From: Trueperaceae bacterium
GTDB lineage: Bacteria; Deinococcota; Deinococci; Deinococcales; Trueperaceae
DNA length: 7,557 nucleotides
Assembly (NCBI GenBank): GCA_024636105.1
Contig: JAGXHO010000115.1
Coordinates: 1-7,557, forward strand
Direction: 5' to 3'
Positions 1-5,054 of the stretch are shown piece by piece. Both the position numbers and the translations under genes were made by a program. Within the stretch, counting starts at the first letter, position 1, and each line of letters begins with the position of its first letter. Under the pieces are notes generated by a model. The model did not search any database. It was not told where the DNA came from and saw only the letters and a program-made list of their open reading frames with translations.

Positions 1-2
1 AG

Positions 3-197
3 GCCGACCCGCTCAGCGACCGGGAGCGCCAGGTGCTGCGACTCGCGGGCGAGGGGCGCTCCAGCGCCGAGATCGCCACCGCGCTGGGGCTGGCCGAAGG
101 CACGGTGCGCAACTACCTCTCCGAGGCGATCGGCAAGCTCGGCGCCGCCAATCGCGTCGAGGCGGCGCGGATCGCGCGCGAACAGGGGTGGTTGTAG
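3..197 (+). CDS. LuxR/NarL-type response regulator, C-terminal DNA-binding domain (5' truncated by window)
   Basis: Only the last 64 codons are present, in frame from position 3 and ending in TAG at 195-197. They form a complete LuxR-type helix-turn-helix. LSDRERQVLRLAGEG is the usual opening helix, SSAEIATALGLAEGTVRNYL is the DNA-recognition region, and AIGKLGAANRVEAARIA closes the four-helix bundle. The tail EQGWL is typical of NarL/FixJ response regulators of the DesR type, which carry an N-terminal phospho-acceptor receiver domain. That part lies outside the window, so membership of a two-component system is inferred from the C-terminal domain alone. A partner histidine kinase would be expected just upstream. 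The TetR gene that follows has its own promoter 32 bp downstream, so the two need not be cotranscribed. Confidence 0.9.
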   Translation, partial: ADPLSDRERQVLRLAGEGRSSAEIATALGLAEGTVRNYLSEAIGKLGAANRVEAARIAREQGWL

Positions 198-228
198 GGG
201 TGGGGGACGGCGGGTCGCCGAGCAAGTC

Positions 229-257
229 TTGACAATATGAACACCGTTCAGTATCCT
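229..257 (+). promoter_or_regulatory. Promoter of the TetR gene, probably giving a leaderless mRNA
   Basis: A perfect -35 hexamer TTGACA (229-234) is separated by exactly 17 bp from a -10 hexamer TATCCT (252-257), a TANNNT-type match. The ATG of the TetR gene begins at 265, only 7 nt after the -10 element. Transcription would therefore start at or within a base or two of the start codon, and there is no Shine-Dalgarno sequence in front of it. The sigma70-like elements are seen directly; leaderless initiation is inferred from the spacing. The spacer holds the palindrome described separately, so a bound repressor would sit between the -35 and -10 boxes. Confidence 0.82.
238..250. promoter_or_regulatory. 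Operator O1 (TGAACACCGTTCA) in the TetR promoter
   Basis: This is a perfect inverted repeat, TGAAC-acc-GTTCA, placed wholly inside the 17-bp spacer of the promoter at 229-257. Short dyads between -35 and -10 are the classic position for autoregulatory operators of TetR-family repressors. An identical copy, also preceded by A, occurs at 958-970 before the next gene. The palindrome and its duplication are seen directly; binding by the adjacent TetR protein is inferred. Confidence 0.78.
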
Positions 258-264
258 GCCCCGC

Positions 265-915
265 ATGAGCTCGAAGCCCCGCCCCGATCCGGACGCAGCG
301 AAGCCGCGCGCCAAGCGTCGCCCCGCCCGCGCTGCCGGCGCCGACACGCGCGCCGAGCTGCTCAAGACGGCCGTGCGGCTCCTCGCCGAACACGGCGTCG
401 ACGGCTTCTCGCTTAGGCAGGTGGCCGAGGCGGCCGGCTACGCGCCGCCGACGGTGTACCTGCACTTCGCCGACAAGGACGACCTACTGTTCCAGGCGGC
501 GCTCGAAGGCTTCGCCAGCTTCGGCGAGGCGCTCACGCGGGCCGCGGCCGGGGAGACCGACCCCATCGCGCGCATCGAGGCGATCGGCCGCGCGTACGTC
601 GCCTACGGCCTGAGTCACCCCGTGCAGTACCGGCTGATGTTCTTGCGGCGCGGCGACCTGATCCTGCGTCCTGGACCCGACCAGCCGCCGGTCGCCGATG
701 GCTTCGGTGCGCTGCTCGAGGCCATCGAGGAGGCCATGGCCGCCGGGTACCTCGAGCGCGGTCCCGTGCTGAACGTGGGCAACTGGCTGTGGGCCTGGAC
801 GCATGGGATCGTGGCGCTGCACCTGACCATGCAACAGGTCGACGCCGGCCAGGCGCTTGCGCTCCTCGAGCAGGGCCTCCGCGTCATGCGCCACGGCCTC
901 TACCGGACCCCCTGA
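265..915 (+). CDS. TetR/AcrR-family transcriptional repressor with WHG-type C-terminal domain
   Basis: The product is 216 aa. After a basic, Ala/Pro-rich N-terminal tail (1-27) comes a standard TetR_N domain. Helix 1 is about residues 28-44 (TRAELLKTAVRLLAEHG). The helix-turn-helix follows at about 49-68 (SLRQVAEAAGYAPPTVYLHF), and KDDLL leads into helix 4. The rest is a helical ligand-binding and dimerisation region. WAWTHGIVAL at about 176-185 matches the WHG motif of one TetR C-terminal domain family. Such proteins bind short palindromes as dimers and release them when a small hydrophobic ligand binds. The ATG at 265 is chosen from the promoter spacing and because the domain would be intact. 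Identical palindromes lie in its own promoter and before the following membrane-protein gene, so it probably represses itself and that neighbour. The ligand cannot be predicted. Confidence 0.93.
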   Translation: MSSKPRPDPDAAKPRAKRRPARAAGADTRAELLKTAVRLLAEHGVDGFSLRQVAEAAGYAPPTVYLHFADKDDLLFQAALEGFASFGEALTRAAAGETDPIARIEAIGRAYVAYGLSHPVQYRLMFLRRGDLILRPGPDQPPVADGFGALLEAIEEAMAAGYLERGPVLNVGNWLWAWTHGIVALHLTMQQVDAGQALALLEQGLRVMRHGLYRTP

Positions 916-947
916 CCCCAATGCCACCCCGACCCGCCGCTCGCCCA

Positions 948-953
948 TACCCT
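948..953 (+). promoter_or_regulatory. Candidate -10 element for the membrane-protein gene
   Basis: TACCCT fits the TANNNT pattern and would start transcription at about 959-961, inside the second operator (958-970) and about 30 nt before the ATG at 990. No convincing -35 hexamer is seen 16-18 bp upstream. The promoter is therefore weak, relies on another factor, or is not real and the gene is read through from the TetR promoter. Confidence 0.35.
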
Positions 954-957
954 CAGA

Positions 958-970
958 TGAACACCGTTCA
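958..970. promoter_or_regulatory. Operator O2 (TGAACACCGTTCA) before the membrane-protein gene
   Basis: This is an exact second copy of the 13-bp palindrome at 238-250, lying in the 74-bp gap between the TetR stop codon and the next start codon. It covers the probable transcription start and ends 7 nt before the Shine-Dalgarno sequence. A repressor bound here would block initiation at this position or act as a roadblock to readthrough from the TetR promoter. Its presence marks the downstream gene as a likely regulon member. Confidence 0.75.
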
Positions 971-977
971 CCCCGTC

Positions 978-983
978 AAGGAG
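978..983 (+). promoter_or_regulatory. Ribosome binding site that fixes the membrane-protein start
   Basis: AAGGAG lies 6 nt before the ATG at 990. The reading frame stays open well upstream, into the TetR gene, with in-frame ATGs such as the one at 957 that overlaps the operator. This strong site makes 990 the preferred start and removes an artefactual N-terminal extension. Confidence 0.8.
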
Positions 984-989
984 CCTCCG

Positions 990-2006
990 ATGACCCACCG
1001 CCCGCTCGCCCTCGACCCCGTCGCCGCCTGGCGCCGCCTCGCCATCCAGCACCGGCCCCTCGCGGTGTCGGGCCTCGCCACCATCGGTCTGTTGGCGCTC
1101 TTCGTGCTCGGGCTGGTGCTCGACCCGCGCACCATCGGCGGCGCGCCGGCCTGGCTCAAGCCGACCAAGTTCGCGGTGTCGATCACCTTCTACACGTTCA
1201 CGCTGCTCTGGCTGCTCGGGCACGTGCGCCAGGACGTCCGTTGGCGCGCGCGGTTGGTCCGGGTCGCGGGCTGGGTGGTGCTCGTCATGTTCGCGATCGA
1301 GTGGTTCGCGATCGTCACCCAGGTCCTGCGCGGCACGACCAGCCACTTCGACGTGTCGACCGCCTTCGACGCCACGCTCTTCAGCCTGATGGGCGGCGCC
1401 ATCACCCTGCTGCTGGTGGCCAACGTGGCGGTGGCCGGCCTGGTGCTGACGCAGCGCTTCGCATCCCCCGCCTTCGGCTGGTCGCTGCGCTGGGGCCTCG
1501 CGATCACCGCCCTCGGCATGGCGCAGGCGTTCCTGATGACGAGCCCTACGGCGCAGCAGCTCGCCGGTTGGCAAGCGGGGGCGCCGGTCACCGTGGCGGG
1601 CGCCCACAGCGTAGGCGCGCCCGACGACGCGGGCGTCGGCGGCGGCGTCGCCGGTATGCCCGTCACCGGTTGGCGCATGGACGCGGGCGACCTGCGCGTG
1701 GGGCACTTCGTGGGGCTGCACGCGCTTCAGGTGATCCCGCTGGTGGGCGCGCTCCTCGGGCGCCGGCGCCTTCGCGAGCGGCAACGGGCAGGGTTGGTGC
1801 ACGTCGCCGCCGCCGGGTACCTCGGGCTGACGGTGCTGGTGACGTGGCAGGCGCTGCGCGCGCAGCCGCTGCTGCGGCCCGACGTCTTGACGCTCGGCGC
1901 GCTCGCGCTGCCGGTGGTGGCATGCGCGGCCGTGGCGTGGACGGTGATTCACCAGCGGCGTGTGGAGGAGGCAGTCGCGGTCGAGGGCGCGAACCTCGTT
2001 GCCTGA
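990..2006 (+). CDS. Uncharacterised multi-spanning membrane protein, TetR-controlled
   Basis: The product is 338 aa with about eight hydrophobic segments at roughly residues 24-44, 60-79, 90-110, 132-153, 165-183, 239-257, 267-288 and 300-320. It is therefore an inner-membrane protein; no signal peptide is evident. Motifs that look conserved, and that I recall from unnamed actinobacterial membrane proteins, are PAWLKPTKFAVS (53-64), IEWFAIVTQVLRGTTSHFD (103-121) and GHFVGLHALQVIP (238-250). Several His and acidic residues lie in or near membrane segments (E104, H119, D127, H239, H244), the kind of pattern found in metal- or heme-binding membrane proteins, but no function can be assigned. A Gly/Ala-rich loop at about 208-223 looks expanded. 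The start is set by AAGGAG at 978-983. The gene follows the TetR gene by 74 bp and carries the same operator, so it is probably induced by the TetR ligand. Confidence 0.82.
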   Translation: MTHRPLALDPVAAWRRLAIQHRPLAVSGLATIGLLALFVLGLVLDPRTIGGAPAWLKPTKFAVSITFYTFTLLWLLGHVRQDVRWRARLVRVAGWVVLVMFAIEWFAIVTQVLRGTTSHFDVSTAFDATLFSLMGGAITLLLVANVAVAGLVLTQRFASPAFGWSLRWGLAITALGMAQAFLMTSPTAQQLAGWQAGAPVTVAGAHSVGAPDDAGVGGGVAGMPVTGWRMDAGDLRVGHFVGLHALQVIPLVGALLGRRRLRERQRAGLVHVAAAGYLGLTVLVTWQALRAQPLLRPDVLTLGALALPVVACAAVAWTVIHQRRVEEAVAVEGANLVA

Positions 2007-2072
2007 CCATCGCTCCGCGGCCTCGTGACGCCCGCCCCGGCCGCCCCGAAGTCGCGGCGTTAGCGTGACCCG

Positions 2073-2086
2073 ACCGTCCGGTCGGT
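2073..2086. promoter_or_regulatory. Near-palindromic operator-like site upstream of the MFS gene
   Basis: ACCGTCCGGTCGGT is a 14-bp dyad with only one mismatched pair of positions (T at 5 and at 10). It lies 69 bp before the MFS start. Dyads of the ACCGACCGGTCGGT type are known in front of TetR-regulated exporters. The sequence differs completely from the TGAACACCGTTCA operators nearby, so a regulator encoded elsewhere would be responsible. No clear -35/-10 pair was found around it. Confidence 0.4.
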
Positions 2087-2155
2087 CGCGAGGAGTTTGC
2101 TGCGGCCGCCGCGGCCTGGCCCGCGCGCACGGGGCCGCCTCGGGGAGGGGCCACC

Positions 2156-3526
2156 ATGGACGACCGGAGCCGAAACCGCCTGCTGGGCGTGCTGTTCGTC
2201 GGAGTGCTGATGGGCGCGCTCGACATCGCGATCGTCGGGCCGGCGCTGCCGGCGATCCGCGAGACGTTCGCGATCGACGGCCGCGCGGCGTCTTGGATCT
2301 TCTCCGTCTACGTCCTGTTCAACCTGGTGTCGGCGCCGTTCATGGCCAAGCTCTCCGACCGCTACGGGCGCCGCGGCGTGTACCTGCTCGACGTCGCGTT
2401 GTTCGCGGCAGGCTCGCTGGTGGTGGCCGTCGCACCCACCTTCGCGCTGCTGCTGGTGGGGCGCGCCCTGCAGGCGATCGGCGCCGGGGGCATCTTCCCG
2501 GTCGCCAGCGCCGTCATCGGCGACACCTTCCCCGCCGACAAACGGGGGCGCGCGCTCGGCCTGATCGGCGCGGTCTTCGGCCTCGCGTTCCTGGTGGGCC
2601 CGCTGCTCGGTGGGCTGCTGCTGCGGTTCGGTTGGGAGTGGCTGTTCCTCATCAACCTGCCCATCGCCGCCTGGCTGCTGTTCGCTGGCGCACGCCTGGT
2701 CCCGTCCAGCCACCCCGACAGCTCGCCGCCGTTCGACTGGGCGGGCGCGGCAACCTTGAGCCTGGCGCTGGGCAGCTTGGCGCTCGGGCTCGGCCTGATC
2801 GACACCGACCGGTTGGTGGCGAGCCTGATGAGCTGGCCGGTCGGGCCGCTGCTGCTGCTCACCCTCGTCGCGCTGCCGGTCTACTGGCTGGTCGAGCACC
2901 GCGCCGCCGACCCCATCGTGCGCCCGCACCTGCTCCGGCCGCTGCAGGTGCGGCTCACGGTGGCGTTCGCCGCCGGCGCCGGGCTGAGCGAGGCGGCGAT
3001 GGTGTTCCTGCCCTCGTTCGCCGTGGCCAACCTCGGCGTGAGTACCGCCACGGCCTCCTTCCTGCTGCTGCCGCTGGTGCTCGCGCTGGCCGTCGGCTCG
3101 CCCACGGTCGGCCGTCTGCTCGACGCGTTCGGCTCGAAGGTGGTGGTGATGACCGGGCTGGTGCTCACCGCGATCGGGCTCGTCGCCTTAGGGGTGACCG
3201 CCGGCAGCATGACCGGCTTCGTGCTGGCGTCGATCGCGACGGGCCTCGGCCTGTCCGCGCTGCTCGGTGCGCCGCTGCGCTACATCCTGCTGAACGAGGC
3301 GACCGAGGCCGACCGCGGGGCGTCGCAGGGCCTGCTGACGGTGTTCACGAGCACCGGGCAACTCGTGGGGGCGGCGCTGATCGGGGCGACGGTGGCGTCG
3401 ACCGCTGGCGCCGGCGGCTTCGAGCGAGCCCTGATCGCGCTCGGCGTCCTCATGGGCGTCCTGGCGCTGACGTCGCTCGGGCTCAAGGGCCGGGCGCGCG
3501 AGCGCGCCGAGCGCCCGGCCGCCTGA
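2156..3526 (+). CDS. MFS drug/metabolite exporter, DHA2 (EmrB/QacA) type
   Basis: The product is a 456-aa integral membrane transporter, the usual size for this family, with hydrophobic segments along nearly its whole length. Family signatures are clear. LDIAIVGPALPAI (22-34) is the motif D1 region of TM1. KLSDRYGRRGVYL (65-77) is motif A between TM2 and TM3. GRALQAIGAG (102-111) with R103 is motif B. GLAFLVGPLLGG (142-153) is the antiporter motif C, which indicates proton-coupled export. GWEWLFLINLPI (159-170) and DRGASQGLLTVFTSTGQL (386-403) are also typical of DHA2 members. Export of a toxic or hydrophobic compound is the family role; the substrate is unknown. Translation starts at ATG 2156 after GGGGAGGGG (2142-2150). 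A 149-bp gap and a different dyad separate it from the upstream gene, so it is probably a separate unit. Confidence 0.92.
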   Translation: MDDRSRNRLLGVLFVGVLMGALDIAIVGPALPAIRETFAIDGRAASWIFSVYVLFNLVSAPFMAKLSDRYGRRGVYLLDVALFAAGSLVVAVAPTFALLLVGRALQAIGAGGIFPVASAVIGDTFPADKRGRALGLIGAVFGLAFLVGPLLGGLLLRFGWEWLFLINLPIAAWLLFAGARLVPSSHPDSSPPFDWAGAATLSLALGSLALGLGLIDTDRLVASLMSWPVGPLLLLTLVALPVYWLVEHRAADPIVRPHLLRPLQVRLTVAFAAGAGLSEAAMVFLPSFAVANLGVSTATASFLLLPLVLALAVGSPTVGRLLDAFGSKVVVMTGLVLTAIGLVALGVTAGSMTGFVLASIATGLGLSALLGAPLRYILLNEATEADRGASQGLLTVFTSTGQLVGAALIGATVASTAGAGGFERALIALGVLMGVLALTSLGLKGRARERAERPAA

Positions 3527-3538
3527 CGGCGCCGGCGC

Positions 3539-3555
3539 GCCACCGCTCAGGTGGC
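3539..3555. repeat. Inverted repeat GCCACC-gctca-GGTGGC between the MFS and ABA4-like genes
   Basis: Perfect 6-bp arms flank a 5-nt loop, 12 nt after the MFS stop codon and 11 nt before the next ATG. No T-run follows, so it is a poor intrinsic terminator. Its 3' arm touches the candidate -10 element CAGCAT (3555-3560), a position that would suit an operator. In a GC-rich genome a 6-bp-arm repeat can also arise by chance. Confidence 0.35.
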
Positions 3556-3560
3556 AGCAT
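3555..3560 (+). promoter_or_regulatory. Candidate -10 element for the ABA4-like gene
   Basis: CAGCAT lies 6 nt before ATG 3567, the same spacing as TATCAT before the SDR gene and within one base of TATCCT before the TetR gene. It lacks the first T of the TANNNT consensus and has no recognisable -35, so it is weak. The alternative is cotranscription with the MFS gene, 40 bp upstream. The only Shine-Dalgarno-like string, AGGTGG (3549-3554), is 12 nt from the ATG, which is too far to be convincing. Confidence 0.3.
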
Positions 3561-3566
3561 GGGCGC

Positions 3567-4013
3567 ATGACCATGGCTACCGCGTTCGACGCCAGCTTTC
3601 TCCTCGTCGCCCCCTTCTGGCTGCTGATGATCGCGCTGCCTGGCTGGCGCGTCACCCGGCGGGTGATCGCCTCGCCCTGGATCGCGGTGCCCGCCGCCGC
3701 GCTCTACCTGGCGCTCGTCGTGCCCGGACTTCCCGGCGTGCTCGCGGCGGTGGCGAGCCCGTCGCTCGCCGCGATCGCGCCGATGCTGGGCACGCCCGAA
3801 GGGGCCACCGTGGCGTGGGTGCACTTCCTGGCCTTCGACCTGTTCGTGGGCAGGTGGATGTACCTTGACGCGCGGGGGCGGGGCGTCTCGCCGTGGGTGA
3901 CGTCGCCGCTGCTGTTCGCGACGTTGATGGTGGGGCCGGTGGGGTTGCTCGGGTACCTCGCCGTGCGGGGGTGGGCAGGGCGTAAGCGAGTCGTACCGAG
4001 CAACGTGCAGTGA
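3567..4013 (+). CDS. ABA4-like (DUF4281) small membrane protein
   Basis: The product is 148 aa with four probable membrane segments at about residues 10-24, 36-54, 82-98 and 110-134. The second half carries the family signature: HFLAFDLFVGRWMYLDAR (86-103), then SPLLFATLMVGPVGLLGYL (113-131). These match the ABA4-like family (DUF4281), named after the Arabidopsis plastid protein ABA4, which is needed for neoxanthin formation. The role of bacterial members is not established as far as I know. A link to carotenoids is possible, but no carotenoid gene is visible here. The start is ATG 3567; an in-frame ATG at 3573 would remove only two residues. The gene follows the MFS exporter by 40 bp in the same direction and may share its transcript or use the weak -10 element just before it. 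Confidence 0.85.
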   Translation: MTMATAFDASFLLVAPFWLLMIALPGWRVTRRVIASPWIAVPAAALYLALVVPGLPGVLAAVASPSLAAIAPMLGTPEGATVAWVHFLAFDLFVGRWMYLDARGRGVSPWVTSPLLFATLMVGPVGLLGYLAVRGWAGRKRVVPSNVQ

Positions 4014-4019
4014 CGTTGC
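4000..4019. repeat. Hairpin GCAACGT-gcagtg-ACGTTGC across the ABA4-like stop codon
   Basis: Perfect 7-bp arms and a 6-nt loop span the TGA at 4011-4013. It could be part of a transcription end for the MFS/ABA4-like unit, but no T-run follows and the stem is only moderately stable. Assignment as a terminator is tentative. Confidence 0.3.
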
Positions 4020-4098
4020 AAGCGTCGTTGGACGGCGGTTTCAAGTGGTCATCACGACGGCTGCGGCACACGCCTGGGGGGGCGTCCGCGGGTCCACG

Positions 4099-4104
4099 TA
4101 TCAT
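4099..4104 (+). promoter_or_regulatory. -10 element of the SDR gene, leaderless arrangement
   Basis: TATCAT is followed by 6 nt and then ATG 4111, so transcription should start at the start codon itself. This is the same layout as the TetR promoter. The -35 region 17 bp upstream is G-rich and unrecognisable, so strength is uncertain. The element supports ATG 4111 as the start over the upstream in-frame GTG 4045 and over the internal ATG 4183, which has no well-placed ribosome binding site. Confidence 0.55.
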
Positions 4105-4110
4105 GCCGCC

Positions 4111-4953
4111 ATGAAGCCCATGGATCGGGGAGGCGCGACCGGCGCGGGGCCCCGTTCTGCGGAGCTACGAACTTCTGTCGACATGACCGGCCGACGCGTG
4201 CTCATCACGGGCGCCTCGTCGGGAATAGGTCGCGCAATGGCGATCACGTTCGCTGTCGCCGGAGCGCAGCTCGTTCTCCTGGACGTCGATGCCCCCGGAC
4301 TCGAAACCGTGCGTCGGGAGTCCGAGGCCGCTGGTCGTTCGGCGGTGCTCGCTCACACCCTCGACCTCGGCAACAAGAGCGAGGTCGACGCCTTCTGGCA
4401 GGGACTGCCCGTCGAAAGCCACCCCGACACCATCATCAACAACGCCGCCATCTACCCCATGCGTGCCTTCCTGGACGTCGATGCGCCCTTCCTGGACCGC
4501 ATCATGGAGGTCAACCTGGAGTCGCTCTTCTGGATGTGCCAGGGCTTCATCAGATCCCGTGGCGCTTCAGGCGGTGTGATCGTCAACCTCTCGTCGATCG
4601 AGGCCGTCAGCGCTTTCAAGGTGGACATGGTTCCGTACATCGCGAGCAAGGCCGGTGTCCTCGGCTTCACTCGTGGGCTGGCCAAGGAGTTCGGACCCAA
4701 GGGGTTCCGGATCAACGCCTTGGTACCGGGCGGTATCAGAACGCCGGGCACGACCTCGATCGCTCGGCGTGTCTTCACCGAAGCCAAACTCGGTCTGGTC
4801 AAGACGGGCTGGGACTTCATGCAGCGGCTGCCTCTCGGCAGGTTCGGTCTGCCTGAAGAAGTCGCTGGGGTCGCTCTGTTCCTGGCATCGGACCTCGCTT
4901 CGTACGTGCACGGCGCGGCAATCCCGGTGGACGGTGGCTTCCTGTCTGCGTGA
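4111..4953 (+). CDS. Classical short-chain dehydrogenase/reductase (SDR)
   Basis: The product is a 280-aa cytosolic NAD(P)-dependent oxidoreductase. A 25-residue leader precedes the Rossmann fold. TGASSGIG (33-40) binds the dinucleotide, and an Asp at the end of beta-strand 2 (D58, LVLLDVD) suggests preference for NAD(H). NNAA (110-113) stabilises the fold. The catalytic tetrad is visible as N135 (MEVNLE), S161 or S162 (NLSS), Y176 and K180 (YIASK). PGGIRTPG (206-213) and the C-terminal GLPEEVAGVALFLASD plus VDGGF are typical of classical SDRs. The segment at about 214-240 before GRFGLPEE forms the substrate lid, so the substrate cannot be read from sequence. By a hand count, 23 of the first 80 codons end in A or T, against about 3 of the first 74 in the MFS gene, including a rare ATA at codon 39. 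This suggests acquisition from another genome. It converges on a sugar-acid dehydratase operon, and a sugar-related substrate is plausible but unproven. Confidence 0.92.
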   Translation: MKPMDRGGATGAGPRSAELRTSVDMTGRRVLITGASSGIGRAMAITFAVAGAQLVLLDVDAPGLETVRRESEAAGRSAVLAHTLDLGNKSEVDAFWQGLPVESHPDTIINNAAIYPMRAFLDVDAPFLDRIMEVNLESLFWMCQGFIRSRGASGGVIVNLSSIEAVSAFKVDMVPYIASKAGVLGFTRGLAKEFGPKGFRINALVPGGIRTPGTTSIARRVFTEAKLGLVKTGWDFMQRLPLGRFGLPEEVAGVALFLASDLASYVHGAAIPVDGGFLSA

Positions 4954-4965
4954 GGGCCGCGCAGC

Positions 4966-4987
4966 ACCGAACCGTACTCGGTTCGGT
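4966..4987. terminator. Strong hairpin between convergent genes, probable bidirectional terminator
   Basis: Perfect 9-bp arms ACCGAACCG and CGGTTCGGT enclose the loop TACT, starting 13 nt after the SDR stop codon. It lies in the 101-bp gap between convergent genes, where a symmetric stem could stop transcripts from both sides. A T-rich tail is missing on both strands, so it may act with Rho or only as an mRNA 3'-end stabiliser. Apart from this hairpin, nothing distinctive was seen in 4954-5054. Confidence 0.6.
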
Positions 4988-5054
4988 CGTGGACCTGCTC
5001 CCACGCGGTCAGAGCTGGACGCCGTGGAGTGGACGGGTGCGTGCGCGCGCGTGC

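Noticed and set aside
789..989. 67-codon upstream extension of the membrane protein
   Set aside because: It lies mostly inside the TetR gene and the operator. AAGGAG at 978-983 clearly points to ATG 990.
900..1952. Long minus-strand open frame (350 codons) opposite the membrane-protein gene
   Set aside because: Its translation is rich in Arg, His, Gln, Glu and Pro with no domain, while the plus strand gives a coherent membrane protein with a ribosome binding site. It is a GC-rich antisense shadow.
2104..2116. Palindrome GGCCGC-c-GCGGCC in the exporter leader
   Set aside because: It consists only of G and C in a very GC-rich leader and has no promoter context, so chance is the simplest explanation.
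2065..3570. 501-codon plus-strand frame overlapping the MFS gene
   Set aside because: The translation is Arg/Ala/Gly repetitive without any domain. The frame used by the exporter contains all the MFS motifs.
4954..5054. Possible short gene or small RNA in the convergent gap
   Set aside because: Apart from the 9-bp-arm hairpin there is no promoter, ribosome binding site or plausible short reading frame.
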